Source: Mixta mediterraneensis (GTDB lineage Bacteria > Pseudomonadota > Gammaproteobacteria > Enterobacterales > Enterobacteriaceae). Taken from it: 64,000 nt of DNA. The stretch covers positions 186,001 to 250,000 of the forward strand of contig NZ_JACFXY010000006.1 of assembly GCF_014946725.1 (NCBI RefSeq), read 5' to 3'. The position numbers were made by a program, and so were the translations under genes. Shown here piece after piece: positions 1-9,622 of the stretch (position 1 is the first letter of the stretch; every line of letters begins with the position of its first letter). Below the pieces are notes generated by a model. It saw nothing but the letters and a program-made list of their open reading frames with translations. It was not told where the DNA came from and did not search any database.

Positions 1-693
1 GGGATCGTCCATCTTCAGCGCAATGCCAGAAACATTTTCGCCCATATCCAGATAGTTTTGCGCATCGGCGAGCGGCACCAGCGCCAGGCTGTGATCCAGC
101 ATACCACTGAGTTGCAGAATACCGCTGACCTGTAAGCGCACGCGCTTCGGCTGCAGCAGTTTATTATCACCGTCATTATTCGGGATCATGATGGTGATCC
201 AGTCGCCCTGCCTGACGTTCAGCGATCGCGCAATACCGCCGCCCAGAATAATTTGCTGTTTGCCCGCGGCAAACGTTGACCATTTATTGTCTGCGACAAA
301 ACGTGGCAGCGCGCTCAGGCGCGGCTCCTGGGCTGGATCCACGCCTTTAACCTGTAACGCCTGCAATTTTGCGCCGTTTTCAATCAACCCGGTAAAATTG
401 ACGTAAGGCGCGGCAGCGGCAATACCCGGCACCTTTTCGATGGGGGCAATCATTGATTGCCAGTGCTGAAACGGCTGCTTAACCGCTTCGATTTCACCGT
501 GTGGCACCACCGCAAGAATGCGGTTATTGAGTTCGCGCTCAAACCCGTTCATTGCGCTCAGGCCGATAATCAATACCGCCACGCCCAGCGCAATACCAAA
601 AGTAGAGATCACCGAAATCAGCGAAACCATGCCGCCACGACGCCGGCCACGGCTAAAGCGCAGCCCCAACAGCAGCGATAAGGAAGACCCCAT
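1..693 (-). CDS. lolE: LolE, lipoprotein-releasing ABC transporter permease (partial, C-terminus off the left edge)
   Basis: Inner-membrane subunit of LolCDE, which uses ATP to extract outer-membrane lipoproteins from the inner membrane and hand them to LolA. The 231 codons in the window give the N-terminus [13 protein letters not shown], an arginine-rich stretch (RGRRRGG), the first membrane helix at about residues 22-45, the LolC/E family motif [13 protein letters not shown], and then most of the large periplasmic domain. The C-terminal membrane segments lie outside the window. Its ATG (691-693) overlaps the lolD stop codon as TAATG, so translation is probably coupled. It resembles LolC in architecture, but the third position in the lolCDE operon fits LolE. 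Confidence 0.95.
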   Translation of the reverse strand, partial: MGSSLSLLLGLRFSRGRRRGGMVSLISVISTFGIALGVAVLIIGLSAMNGFERELNNRILAVVPHGEIEAVKQPFQHWQSMIAPIEKVPGIAAAAPYVNFTGLIENGAKLQALQVKGVDPAQEPRLSALPRFVADNKWSTFAAGKQQIILGGGIARSLNVRQGDWITIMIPNNDGDNKLLQPKRVRLQVSGILQLSGMLDHSLALVPLADAQNYLDMGENVSGIALKMDDP

Positions 694-1397
694 TACACCG
701 CTCCTGCAAAGGTCAGTTGGTCGCTCAACTGCCCATCACGCATTCTCATCTGGCGCGTCATGCGCTTAGCCAGCAGCAGATCATGCGTCACCACTAAAAA
801 TGCCGTGCCCTGGCGCACATTCAGTTCACCTAACAGCTCAAAGATGGCATCGGCATTACGCGCATCAAGGTTGCCGGTGGGTTCATCGCCCATAACCAGG
901 CGCGGCTTATTCACCAGCGCACGGGCAATGGCGACGCGCTGGCGTTCCCCGCCAGATAATTCGGAAGGGCGATGCGTAGCCCGATGTTCAAGCCCGACGG
1001 CTTGCAGTATCTCACGCGCCCGATCCTGCGCTTCCGCTTTGCCGCTTTTACCAATTAGCAGCGGCATGGCGACGTTTTCCAGCGCGCTAAAGTCCGGCAA
1101 TAAATGGTGGAACTGATAAATAAAGCCCAGCTCGCGATTGCGCAATTCGGCCTTCGCCGATGAGGACATGGCGTTTAGTGATTTCCCATCAAAGACCACA
1201 TCGCCTGAAGTAGGCGCATCCAGTCCGCCCAGCAGATGCAGCAAAGTACTTTTACCGGAACCGGAACTGCCGACAATCGCCATCAATTCGCCCGGTTGCA
1301 GGCTAAAAGCCACATTGCGCAGCACCTCCGTCTGCACGCTGCCTTCCTGATAGCGCTTACACAGATCGCGACACTGCAACAAAGGAGAGTTACTCAT
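693..1397 (-). CDS. lolD: LolD, ATPase of the lipoprotein-release complex
   Basis: ABC ATPase (234 aa) that powers the LolC/LolE permease. Visible motifs are the Walker A at residues 43-50 (GSSGSGKS), the signature [15 protein letters not shown] near residue 146, and the Walker B followed by [10 protein letters not shown] longer open frame reaches upstream to 1550, but the N-terminus [12 protein letters not shown], preceded by GAGG-like bases, matches the family and starts just inside the end of lolC (8-base overlap). Middle gene of the lolC-lolD-lolE operon. Length and motifs look intact. Confidence 0.97.
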   Translation of the reverse strand: MSNSPLLQCRDLCKRYQEGSVQTEVLRNVAFSLQPGELMAIVGSSGSGKSTLLHLLGGLDAPTSGDVVFDGKSLNAMSSSAKAELRNRELGFIYQFHHLLPDFSALENVAMPLLIGKSGKAEAQDRAREILQAVGLEHRATHRPSELSGGERQRVAIARALVNKPRLVMGDEPTGNLDARNADAIFELLGELNVRQGTAFLVVTHDLLLAKRMTRQMRMRDGQLSDQLTFAGAV

Positions 1398-2589
1398 AAC
1401 GTAAAGCCTCGGCGGGTTGAACGGCGGCAGCGCGCCACGAAGGATAAAGCGTAGAAAGCAGTGCGACGACCATTGCGCTGAAGGCAATAGCCACCACTTG
1501 CCACAGATTAATATCAACCGGCAATGCTGCACCATCAAGGAACAGGCCAATCACCGGCATCAGGTTATTCAGCTGGCTGGCGAGCAACACGCCAAGCAGC
1601 GTTCCCAACAGCGTCCCGATTATCCCGGCACTGGCTCCCTGCACCATGAAGACTGCGACAATTTGACGCCGGGTTAAGCCCTGCGTTTGCAGTATCGCCA
1701 CTTCGCCCTGCTTCTCCATGATCAGCAACCCCAGCGAAGTGATGATATTAAACGCGGCGACGGCGATGATCAGGCTCAGCAGCAAGCCCATCATATTTTT
1801 TTCCATGCGCACCGCCTGGAACAGGTCCCCTTTGCGCTCGCGCCAGTCTTTCCATACCATGCCGTCCGGCAACGTTTGCTGGCTAAGGCTGTCAACGTCC
1901 AGAGGCTTATCCAGCCAGAGTCGCCAGCCGGTGACATTTCCCGCCGGGTAGCGCATCACACGCGACGCGTCCTGTTGATTGACCAAAATTTGGTAGCCAT
2001 CGACTTCGCTGTTTGCGGCATACGTCCCGGCAACGGTAAACAAACGCTGGCTCGGCACCCGCCCCATCGGTGTAAACTGGCTCACCGACGGCACCATCAA
2101 ACGCAGTCGGTCGCCACGCTTCACGCCCAGCTGGTTTGCCAGTTGTTCACCGAGAATGACGTTGTACTGGCCCGATTGCAGTACGCGTTGCTGGGTATTA
2201 ACCAGATACGGGGTCAGGGGATCGTTTTCATCTGGCATAATACCCAACATTACACCAACAGAAACGCTGTGCGCGCTCTGTAACACCACATCTGCAGTGG
2301 TCAGCGACGCAACGCGGTTAACGCCTTGTAGTTTGAGGCTGGAAGCGGGCTGTTGCTGTGGATTGATACTGCCCTTTTCGCTGGTGACCAGCGCCTGAGG
2401 CATCAGCCCAAGGATGTTGCCTTCCAGCTCGCGTTCAAAGCCGTTCATCACGGATAGCACCGTGACCAGCGCCAACACCCCTAACGTGATGCCAATGGTT
2501 GACAGCCAGGAAACAAAGCGACCGAAGCGATCCGATGCTTGCCCGCGCATGTAGCGCAGACCGATAAATAGCGCGACAGGTTGATACAT
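1390..2589 (-). CDS. lolC: LolC, lipoprotein-releasing ABC transporter permease
   Basis: Inner-membrane permease (399 aa) that partners LolE; it provides the LolA docking site in the periplasm. The start [16 protein letters not shown] at 2589 was chosen over an upstream extension of the frame to 2766, because it matches the family N-terminus. One membrane helix lies at about residues 25-48, followed by the family motif [13 protein letters not shown], a periplasmic domain, and three C-terminal helices separated by the conserved [12 protein letters not shown] loop. The C-terminus ends [19 protein letters not shown], as usual for MacB-like permeases. First gene of the operon; divergent from the small gene at 2838. 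Confidence 0.97.
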   Translation of the reverse strand: MYQPVALFIGLRYMRGQASDRFGRFVSWLSTIGITLGVLALVTVLSVMNGFERELEGNILGLMPQALVTSEKGSINPQQQPASSLKLQGVNRVASLTTADVVLQSAHSVSVGVMLGIMPDENDPLTPYLVNTQQRVLQSGQYNVILGEQLANQLGVKRGDRLRLMVPSVSQFTPMGRVPSQRLFTVAGTYAANSEVDGYQILVNQQDASRVMRYPAGNVTGWRLWLDKPLDVDSLSQQTLPDGMVWKDWRERKGDLFQAVRMEKNMMGLLLSLIIAVAAFNIITSLGLLIMEKQGEVAILQTQGLTRRQIVAVFMVQGASAGIIGTLLGTLLGVLLASQLNNLMPVIGLFLDGAALPVDINLWQVVAIAFSAMVVALLSTLYPSWRAAAVQPAEALRYE

Positions 2590-2837
2590 GGAATCCAATG
2601 TGCAGTTGCCTGAAAATAAGTAGTGGGATGATAAAGGAGCCGCCTGCTTTATGAAACCTCTAACTCGCTGAGTGTGCAGCAAAGTTACGTCAGAATGCGT
2701 CAATGACAGCACCCATTCACAGAAATGCGATAAAAAGAGGCGGTTAATCGTACGATTATCCGTCAACCACGGCGCTAAACTACACTTAATCAGACGACAA
2801 GAGGTTAAATATTACACAGACGTAAGAGGTAGCGACC

Positions 2838-3047
2838 ATGTTCAAATTTCCCAAAGGCAGTATTGTCAAACACAAATCAGGGGAGATCAGAGGCGAAGTC
2901 GTTAACGTCTTTGAACAGGGAGAAGCACCCACCGGCTACTACGTGAAGTGGGACGACGGCAATCACAGTTATCACCTTGAGCGTGACCTGTGCTGGGCCA
3001 ACGTTGACCGCCCGCGTATGCACTACACACAGCAAGCTATAAAATAA
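2838..3047 (+). CDS. small conserved-looking protein of unknown function
   Basis: A 69-residue protein I do not recognise. It has a good ribosome binding site (AAGAGGT, 7 bases before the ATG) and normal codon use. The sequence is basic at the start (MFKFPKGSIVKHKSG) and alternates short beta-type segments with glycines (EIRGEVVNVFEQG, GYYVKWDDG, YHLERDLCWANV), which would suit a small SH3-like or KOW-like barrel; this is inference from pattern only. It lies between divergent lolC and mfd, a place where E. coli, as I recall it, has no such gene. It could be cotranscribed with mfd, since no clear terminator separates them. Confidence 0.6.
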   Translation: MFKFPKGSIVKHKSGEIRGEVVNVFEQGEAPTGYYVKWDDGNHSYHLERDLCWANVDRPRMHYTQQAIK

Positions 3048-3097
3048 CGCCCGTCCAGTGGCGAAGCGGCAGTAAAATTCTGCCGCAGAGGTGATCC

Positions 3098-3129
3098 CCA
3101 GGGCGTAATATGAAATGATTACGCCCTGG
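3098..3129. repeat. perfect 12-bp inverted repeat upstream of mfd
   Basis: CCAGGGCGTAAT (3098-3109) and its exact complement ATTACGCCCTGG (3118-3129) flank an 8-base loop. The stem ends 27 bases before the mfd start codon and is followed by AAAAAA rather than a T tract. It is therefore not a standard terminator on the + strand; a leader hairpin, processing site or operator are possible. Confidence 0.7.
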
Positions 3130-3156
3130 CAAAAAATGGAGAAACCTCGAGATCCC

Positions 3157-6100
3157 ATGTCCGAACAGACTCGCTATACCCTGCCCGTAAAATCCGGCGA
3201 TACCCGCCAGCTCGGTCAGCTGATCGGTGCCGCGCACGCCGTCGAATGTGCCAGCATCGCCGAGCGCCATACCGGTCCGGTGTTAATGATTACGCCTGAC
3301 ACACAAACCGCCTTACGCTTGCTGGACGAAATCCGACAGTTTACCGATCTACCGGTTAGCCATCTCGCCGACTGGGAAACGCTGCCTTACGACAGCTTCT
3401 CGCCACATCAGGACATTATCTCCGCCCGCCTTTCAACGTTATATCAATTGCCCACGATGCAGCGCGGTATGCTGATTTTGCCGGTCAATACGCTGATGCA
3501 GCGTGTATGTCCGCACAGCTTCCTGCATGGTCATGCATTGGTAATGAAGCAGGGGCAAAAACTGTCGCGCGATCGCCTGCGCGATCAGCTGGAGCAGGCT
3601 GGCTATCGTCATGTCGATCAGGTGATGGAGCACGGTGAATACGCCACGCGTGGCGCATTACTTGATCTGTTTCCAATGGGCAGTGAACAACCTTATCGCA
3701 TCGACTTTTTCGATGATGAAATTGACAGCCTGCGTCTTTTTGACGTTGACAGCCAACGAACGCTGGAAGCCGTGCCAGAAATCAATCTGCTGCCCGCTCA
3801 CGAATTTCCCAGCGACAAAGCCGCCATTGAACTTTTTCGCAGCCGCTGGCGCGAGCTGTTTGAAGTGCGGCGTGAAGCGGAGCACATCTATCAACAGGTC
3901 AGCAAAGGCACCTTGCCCGCCGGTATTGAATACTGGCAACCGCTGTTTTTTGACCAGCCGCTGCCAGCCTTATTTAGCTATTTACCCGGCAATACGCTGC
4001 TGGTGAATTGTGGCGATCTGGAAGGCAGCGCTACACGGTTTTGGCAAGATGCCAATGCACGCTATGAAAACCGACGTGTCGATCCCATGCGGCCCTTAAT
4101 TGAACCGGTTACGCTGTGGCTACGCCCGGATGCACTGATGGGTGAGCTGAAAAGCTGGCCGCGCGTGCAAATGTCCCACGATACGCTGCCTGAAAAAGCG
4201 GCGAATACCAACCTCGGCTATCAGCCATTGCCTGATCTGACTGTACAGGCACAGGCCAAAGCGCCGCTTGACCACCTGCGTCAGTTCCTTGAACAATTCG
4301 CCGGTGCGGTGACCTTCTCGGTAGAAAGTGAAGGACGTCGTGAAAGCCTGCAAGAGCTGCTGGCGCGTATTAAGTTGCGTCCACAACCGGCGCACAGGCT
4401 TGATGAAGCCCGTGCTGCGCGTTTTACGCTGATGATTGGTGCCAGCGAGCGCGGCTTTATTGATACCCAGGGCAACCGCGCCCTGATTTGCGAAAGTGAT
4501 CTGCTTGGTGAACGCGTCAGTCGCCGTCGTCAGGATACCCGCCGGACTATTAATCCCGACATCCTGATTCGTAACCTGGCGGAGTTGCACCCCGGTCAGC
4601 CTGTGGTGCATCTGGAGCACGGTGTCGGTCGTTATATCGGCCTGACGACGCTTGCGGCGGGGGGTATCCAGGCTGAATATCTGATGCTCTCCTACGCTAA
4701 TGACGCCAAATTATATGTGCCGGTATCATCGTTACATCTGATCAGCCGCTATGCTGGCGGCGCGGATGAAAATGCGCCGTTGCATAAGCTGGGCAGCGAT
4801 GCCTGGTCACGTGCGCGGCAGAAAGCGGCAGAAAAAGTGCGCGATGTGGCAGCGGAGTTGCTGGATATTTATGCCCAGCGCGCCGCCAAAACCGGCTTCG
4901 CCTTTAAGCACGATCGCGAACAATATCAACTGTTCTGCGAAGGCTTCCCGTTCGATACCACGCCCGATCAGGCGCAAGCCATTAATGCGGTATTGAGCGA
5001 TATGTGTCAGCCGCTGGCGATGGATCGTCTGGTTTGTGGCGACGTTGGCTTTGGCAAAACCGAAGTGGCGATGCGTGCCGCTTTTTTAGCGGTTGAGAAC
5101 AACAAACAGGTCGCGGTACTGGTGCCAACTACCCTGCTGGCACAGCAGCATTATGATAACTTCCGCGATCGCTTTGCTAACTGGCCGGTACGCATTGAGA
5201 TGCTGTCGCGCTTCCGTACCGCTAAAGAGCAAACGCAGGTGTTGGAACAGGCCAGCGAAGGCAAAATCGATATTCTGATCGGTACGCATAAATTGCTGAT
5301 GAGCGATTTAAAGTGGCGCGATCTGGGACTGCTGATTGTGGATGAAGAACACCGATTTGGCGTTCGTCATAAAGAGCGGATTAAGGCAATGCGGGCCGAT
5401 GTTGATATTCTGACGCTTACCGCCACGCCGATCCCACGCACGCTGAATATGGCGATGAGCGGTATGCGCGATCTGTCGATCATCGCTACCCCACCCGCGC
5501 GTCGTCTGGCGGTCAAAACGTTTGTGCGCGAGTTTGATAATCTGGTGATCCGTGAAGCCATTCTGCGTGAAGTGCTACGTGGTGGCCAGGTTTATTACCT
5601 GTACAATGACGTCGAGAATATCGAGAAAGCCGCACAGCGCCTGGCAGAACTGGTGCCGGAAGCCCGCATCGCCATTGGTCATGGCCAAATGCGCGAGCGC
5701 GATCTGGAACGGGTGATGAATGATTTCCACCATCAACGCTTTAATGTGCTGGTGTGTACCACCATTATTGAAACCGGTATCGATATCCCGACCGCAAACA
5801 CCATTATCATCGAACGCGCTGACCATTTTGGTCTGGCGCAGCTGCATCAGTTACGGGGTCGCGTGGGTCGTTCACATCATCAGGCGTATGCCTGGTTGCT
5901 GACGCCGCATCCCAAAGCGATGACCAGTGATGCGCAAAAGCGTCTTGAAGCAATTGCGTCGCTGGAAGATTTAGGCGCTGGCTTTGCACTGGCAACGCAC
6001 GATCTTGAAATTCGTGGTGCCGGCGAGTTGCTGGGGGAAGAACAGAGCGGACAGATGGAAACCCTGGGTTTCTCGCTGTATATGGAGCTGTTAGAGAACG

Positions 6101-6600
6101 CGGTGGATGCGTTAAAAGCCGGTCGCGAGCCATCGCTTGAGGACCTGACCAACAATCAAACCGAAGTAGAGTTGCGTATGCCTGCCCTGCTGCCGGAAGA
6201 TTTTATTCCCGATGTGAATACACGCTTATCGCTATACAAGCGGATCGCCAGCGCCGGTAACGAAACTGAATTGCAGGAATTAAAAGTCGAGATGATTGAT
6301 CGCTTTGGCCTGTTGCCGGATCCAGCACGCAACCTGCTGGATATTGCTGCATTACGGTTGCAAGCACAGGCCCTGGGGGTGCGTAAAATCGAAGCCAGCG
6401 ATAAAGGCGGCTTCTTTGATTTTGCGCCGCAGAACAGCGTTGATCCGGCCTGGCTGATTGGCCTGCTACAGAAAGATCCCAAACAGTGGAAGCTGGATGG
6501 TCCAGCACGCCTGCGCTTTACCCGTGAACTGACGGAGCGTAAGGTTCGCATGGAATGGGTGCAGGGATTTGTCGCACAACTGGCAGAAAATCGGGTGTAA
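3157..6600 (+). CDS. mfd: Mfd, transcription-repair coupling factor
   Basis: Double-stranded DNA translocase (1147 aa) that removes RNA polymerase stalled at lesions and recruits UvrA. The N-terminal UvrB-like region comes first, then the RNA polymerase interaction domain around residues 475-550 (LEHGVGRYIGL), then the helicase-type motor with Walker A GDVGFGKT at about 628, DEEH at about 729 and LTATPIPRT. The C-terminal UvrA-masking domain follows. MSEQTRYTLPVKSG matches the family N-terminus, so the start at 3157 is preferred to the frame opening at 3115. Full length and intact. Monocistronic or cotranscribed with the small upstream gene; followed by a terminator. Confidence 0.98.
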   Translation: MSEQTRYTLPVKSGDTRQLGQLIGAAHAVECASIAERHTGPVLMITPDTQTALRLLDEIRQFTDLPVSHLADWETLPYDSFSPHQDIISARLSTLYQLPTMQRGMLILPVNTLMQRVCPHSFLHGHALVMKQGQKLSRDRLRDQLEQAGYRHVDQVMEHGEYATRGALLDLFPMGSEQPYRIDFFDDEIDSLRLFDVDSQRTLEAVPEINLLPAHEFPSDKAAIELFRSRWRELFEVRREAEHIYQQVSKGTLPAGIEYWQPLFFDQPLPALFSYLPGNTLLVNCGDLEGSATRFWQDANARYENRRVDPMRPLIEPVTLWLRPDALMGELKSWPRVQMSHDTLPEKAANTNLGYQPLPDLTVQAQAKAPLDHLRQFLEQFAGAVTFSVESEGRRESLQELLARIKLRPQPAHRLDEARAARFTLMIGASERGFIDTQGNRALICESDLLGERVSRRRQDTRRTINPDILIRNLAELHPGQPVVHLEHGVGRYIGLTTLAAGGIQAEYLMLSYANDAKLYVPVSSLHLISRYAGGADENAPLHKLGSDAWSRARQKAAEKVRDVAAELLDIYAQRAAKTGFAFKHDREQYQLFCEGFPFDTTPDQAQAINAVLSDMCQPLAMDRLVCGDVGFGKTEVAMRAAFLAVENNKQVAVLVPTTLLAQQHYDNFRDRFANWPVRIEMLSRFRTAKEQTQVLEQASEGKIDILIGTHKLLMSDLKWRDLGLLIVDEEHRFGVRHKERIKAMRADVDILTLTATPIPRTLNMAMSGMRDLSIIATPPARRLAVKTFVREFDNLVIREAILREVLRGGQVYYLYNDVENIEKAAQRLAELVPEARIAIGHGQMRERDLERVMNDFHHQRFNVLVCTTIIETGIDIPTANTIIIERADHFGLAQLHQLRGRVGRSHHQAYAWLLTPHPKAMTSDAQKRLEAIASLEDLGAGFALATHDLEIRGAGELLGEEQSGQMETLGFSLYMELLENAVDALKAGREPSLEDLTNNQTEVELRMPALLPEDFIPDVNTRLSLYKRIASAGNETELQELKVEMIDRFGLLPDPARNLLDIAALRLQAQALGVRKIEASDKGGFFDFAPQNSVDPAWLIGLLQKDPKQWKLDGPARLRFTRELTERKVRMEWVQGFVAQLAENRV

Positions 6601-6613
6601 AAAAACAGATAAA

Positions 6614-6639
6614 AAAGCGCATCTTCCCTGATGCGCTTT
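6614..6639 (+). terminator. terminator of mfd
   Basis: Stem AAAGCGCATC / GATGCGCTTT with loop TTCCCT, 13 bases after the mfd stop. A-rich before and T-rich after, so it may act on both strands (ycfJ converges from the right). Confidence 0.8.
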
Positions 6640-6688
6640 CTGGTTTTTGTCTGCTGTGTGGCCGCTAACGCGGCAAAGCTTTGCCCGG

Positions 6689-7231
6689 TTAAGCCTGATC
6701 GCTGTTAAGGATAAGCTGACCATTGCGGTCGAGTGGAATACGCGTGCCAGGATCATTTTCCGTGCGGATTTTGCCCTGTTGGTTGCCTATTTTATAGGTC
6801 ACATCGTATCCCAACATTTTTTCTTGTTTGTCGTAAACGGTTTTGCAGCGCTGCTCCGTCGTCGTGTATGTATCACGGTTTTGCATCCCGGCCTGGACCT
6901 GATTACCCGCGTACCCCCCAGCACCCGCGCCTGCCACAGTCGCAACATCTTTGCCGCGCCCGCCGCCAAACTGATGACCCAGCACGCCACCCGCCACGGC
7001 GCCTAATACTGAACCCGCGATACGGTTGTCATCCTGCACGGCACGGCGATGGGTCAGCGTGACGTTGCGGCATTCCTGACGCGGCTGTTTGATACTTTCT
7101 TTAATCGGGGTAGCTGACAGTACCTGTGCGTATTGCGGCCCGCGGTCAAACACGTTCATGCCCGCCACGGCGGCAACGCCCAGTGCCGCTGCCACACCAA
7201 CACCGATACCCGCTAACATTGACTTATTCAC
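6689..7231 (-). CDS. ycfJ: YcfJ, glycine-zipper 2TM-domain envelope protein
   Basis: A 180-residue protein of the Rick_17kDa / glycine-zipper family; function uncertain (related to Proteus UmoD, which influences flagellar regulation). It has an N-terminal hydrophobic anchor (residues 5-25), a conserved PRQECRNV segment, and a glycine-rich double helix region near residues 72-108 (GSVLGAVAGGVLGHQFGGG and GAGAGGYAGNQ), and ends with RIPLDRNGQLILN. The start is GTG at 7231 (MNKSMLAGIG), chosen because it matches the family N-terminus and has AGGAGG eight bases upstream. Located next to ndh, as in E. coli. Confidence 0.93.
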   Translation of the reverse strand: MNKSMLAGIGVGVAAALGVAAVAGMNVFDRGPQYAQVLSATPIKESIKQPRQECRNVTLTHRRAVQDDNRIAGSVLGAVAGGVLGHQFGGGRGKDVATVAGAGAGGYAGNQVQAGMQNRDTYTTTEQRCKTVYDKQEKMLGYDVTYKIGNQQGKIRTENDPGTRIPLDRNGQLILNSDQA

Positions 7232-7501
7232 AGGACGTTCCTCCTGAAAGTGTTACCGCGCATTCCTGCCGCTGTTACATCCTCAACAGTTGGGGCCTAA
7301 CCCGGCGTGCGCGACCCGCCGTGTTTGTTGAAAGAAGTTTTACAGATGGACCGAAATTGCAACATCAGATAAATGGAGGAAATCTGAACGACAGCCGTCA
7401 GGGCCAGCTTTTAGGAGAGTTCTGAGCGACACGGGAAGGCGCTGACTTCCCTTCTCAGTACGACTCTTTTTTCGCTGAAAATCAACAAGACAGAAGGATA
7501 A

Positions 7502-7519
7502 AAGGCGGAAACCCGCCTT
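7502..7519 (-). terminator. probable ndh terminator
   Basis: Stem AAGGCGG / CCGCCTT with a 4-base loop, 6 bases after the ndh stop on the minus strand and followed by TTTTAT. Short but well placed. The remaining 270 bases up to ycfJ contain no gene that I can support. Confidence 0.55.
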
Positions 7520-7525
7520 ATCAGA

Positions 7526-8830
7526 TTAATGCAGTTTGAGGCGTGGACGGATGACGCGGTTGATGCTGCCCACCAGCATCATCAGACCGGTTTTGAAATA
7601 TCCATGGAGCGCAATCTGGTGCATACGATACAGAGAGATGTAAACGAAACGCGCAATGCGCCCTTCTACCATCATCGAGCCACGCATCAGATTACCCATC
7701 AGACTGCCAACCGTACTGAAGCGCGACAGTGACACCAGCGAACCATGATCTTTATACACATACGCTTTCAATGGTTTGCCACTGCGCTGCGCCAGAATAT
7801 TTTCCATCGCGCGTGAGGCCATCTGGTGCGCCGACTGTGCCCGAGGCGGCACAAAACCGCCTGAAGGCAGTGCGCAGGAGGCGCAATCACCGATGGCGTA
7901 AATATCATCATCCAGCGTGGTTTGCAGCGTCTCTTTGACCACCAGCTGATTAATGCGGTTAGTGTCAAGTCCGCCAATTCCTTTCATAAAGTCAGGCGCT
8001 TTGATACCTGCGGCCCACACCATTAAATCGGCTTCAATATACTCGCCGCCTTTGGTATGCAGACCTTTTTTATCCGCGCTGGTTACCATCGTTTGCGTAA
8101 GTACGCGCACGCCCAGTTTGGTCAGTTCCTGTTGCGCCGCCGACGAAATACGCGGTGGCAAGGCCGGCAGAATACGTTCACCCGCTTCAACTAACGTAAC
8201 GTTCAGCGCTTCACTGCCCAGACCTTTATAACCGTAACTATGCAGCTGTTTTACCGCATTATGCAGCTCCGCAGAAAGCTCAACGCCGGTCGCCCCCCCG
8301 CCAACGATCGCGATATTCACCTTTTCAGTCTGCCCTTCACTGGCGGAGAACTTCAGGAAAAGATTAAGCATTTCGTTGTGGAAACGACGCGCCTGATGCG
8401 GATTATCAAGGAAGATACAGTGATCTTTAACGCCCGGTGTGCCGAAATCATTGGAGGTGCTGCCCAGCGCCATTACCAGCGTGTCGTAGGCAAGCTCGCG
8501 CTGTGGCACCAGCACTTCGCCATGCGCATCCAGCACTTCCGCCAGTGAAATAACTTTCTTCTCGCGATTAATGTCAGTCAAGGATCCAAGCTGGAACTGA
8601 AAACCATGGTTGCGCGCATGAGCCAGATAACTCAGCGCATCAATACCTTCATCCATTGAGCCGGTTGCGACTTCATGTAGCAGCGGTTTCCACAAATGGC
8701 TGTGGTTGCGGTCAACCAAAATAATCTCAGCTCTCTTTTTACGGCCCAGTTTATGGCCTAACTGTGTCGCCATTTCCAGGCCACCGGCACCGCCTCCGAC
8801 AATAACGATTTTCTGAATAGATGTAGTCAA
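7526..8830 (-). CDS. ndh: Ndh, type II NADH:quinone oxidoreductase
   Basis: Single-subunit, non-proton-pumping NADH dehydrogenase (434 aa) that passes electrons from NADH through FAD to quinone at the inner face of the membrane. Visible are the FAD-binding GGGAGG loop at residues 12-17, the NADH-binding loop IVGGGATG near residue 177, the second FAD motif IYAIGDCA near 310, and the amphipathic C-terminus ([17 protein letters not shown]) that binds the membrane. The start is TTG at 8830: it gives the usual length and has AGGGGG six bases upstream. An ATG-started reading from 8857 would place that ribosome site inside the gene. Regulated by FNR, judging from the site at 8965. Confidence 0.97.
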   Translation of the reverse strand: MTTSIQKIVIVGGGAGGLEMATQLGHKLGRKKRAEIILVDRNHSHLWKPLLHEVATGSMDEGIDALSYLAHARNHGFQFQLGSLTDINREKKVISLAEVLDAHGEVLVPQRELAYDTLVMALGSTSNDFGTPGVKDHCIFLDNPHQARRFHNEMLNLFLKFSASEGQTEKVNIAIVGGGATGVELSAELHNAVKQLHSYGYKGLGSEALNVTLVEAGERILPALPPRISSAAQQELTKLGVRVLTQTMVTSADKKGLHTKGGEYIEADLMVWAAGIKAPDFMKGIGGLDTNRINQLVVKETLQTTLDDDIYAIGDCASCALPSGGFVPPRAQSAHQMASRAMENILAQRSGKPLKAYVYKDHGSLVSLSRFSTVGSLMGNLMRGSMMVEGRIARFVYISLYRMHQIALHGYFKTGLMMLVGSINRVIRPRLKLH

Positions 8831-8964
8831 CAAGAACCCCCTCAAATTGTGAACCAACAGTTAATCAATAGTTAAATTAAACCTTAATAAACATAGGGTT
8901 GGCGAAGTTAAAATCGCGATCTGAGGGCAGAATAGCATGGTGTGAAGTGTTGGGCATAAGAAAA

Positions 8965-8978
8965 TTGATTGACATCAA
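8965..8978 (-). promoter_or_regulatory. FNR binding site upstream of ndh
   Basis: TTGATTGACATCAA is a perfect palindromic match to the FNR consensus TTGAT-N4-ATCAA, 135 bases before the ndh start codon. E. coli ndh is repressed by FNR without oxygen, so a repressor role is the expected one here. A weaker half-site (TTGATTAACTGTT on the minus strand) lies nearer the gene. Confidence 0.85.
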
Positions 8979-9041
8979 ATTTCTTAGCGCAAACTCAGAA
9001 TATCACCCATGAAAACAGGCACCTTTTAGATGCTTGTAGAA

Positions 9042-9582
9042 TTAACGTACTGTTTTGAAAGCTTTTATCGCTGAAGATATGGCGCAATATTCCTGAATTT
9101 ATGCCCTTCCTTATCGTCCCATATGATTTCATAAAAAGGGTGAAGTCGCTGGGCACTCCGCTGACTGTCGAGAACGTCATCCTGACGCGACAAAATGGCC
9201 AAACAGTAATGGCGGTTTCTCTCGCGAAAGTCACTCACACATTTAGTCGCGATGTCTTTATACTCTTCAGGCCGGTCTGTTTTCCTGTCATATTTTCAAA
9301 TGGAAACAGGTTGGGATTAAAAATCACCTAGCGAATACCGCATAAAAACCCAATGCGTTCCGGCCAGTAACCTCCAGGGCCCACGCCGCAAATCAGTGAG
9401 CTACGGTCATCACATAGCGCCAGCATTTTGTCGGTTTCTTTCAGCAGAAATTGCACATCATGTCTGGGATGGCGGGTACTGTAGCTAATCAGCCTAACGT
9501 CAGGGTCGATGAATTGCAGTTGCAGCACTTTTTCATGGTTGCCCGGACTCGTAGAATCAAAACCGTGTAGATAGATAATCAT
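9042..9582 (-). pseudogene. ycfP: ycfP pseudogene (alpha/beta-hydrolase-like YcfP, three lesions)
   Basis: YcfP is a 180-residue esterase-like protein found between nagZ and ndh. The ATG at 9582 ([10 protein letters not shown], with AGGAAAATC before it) begins a normal frame through [10 protein letters not shown] and RIGFLCGIR, then hits TAG at codon 85 (9328-9330), where the family has Gln. Reading on in frame gives [17 protein letters not shown] one-base deletion in the A run at about 9280-9283 then shifts the frame to one encoding [19 protein letters not shown] and continuing to [19 protein letters not shown] second one-base loss near 9067 produces TAA; corrected, the tail reads KAFKTVR and stops at 9042. 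Three independent defects make this a true pseudogene rather than a short gene. Only an 84-residue fragment can be made. Confidence 0.92.
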
Positions 9583-9622
9583 GATTTTCCTCAACGATGA
9601 CTACGCCGGGCAGCCCGTTCAG

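Noticed and set aside
8995-9234. 79-residue minus-strand frame
   Set aside because: Lies in a wrong frame over the ycfP pseudogene; the ycfP frame is the one with family similarity.
9101-9331. 76-residue + strand frame between ndh and ycfP
   Set aside because: It is antisense to the decayed ycfP sequence, which explains all of it; no ribosome site of note.
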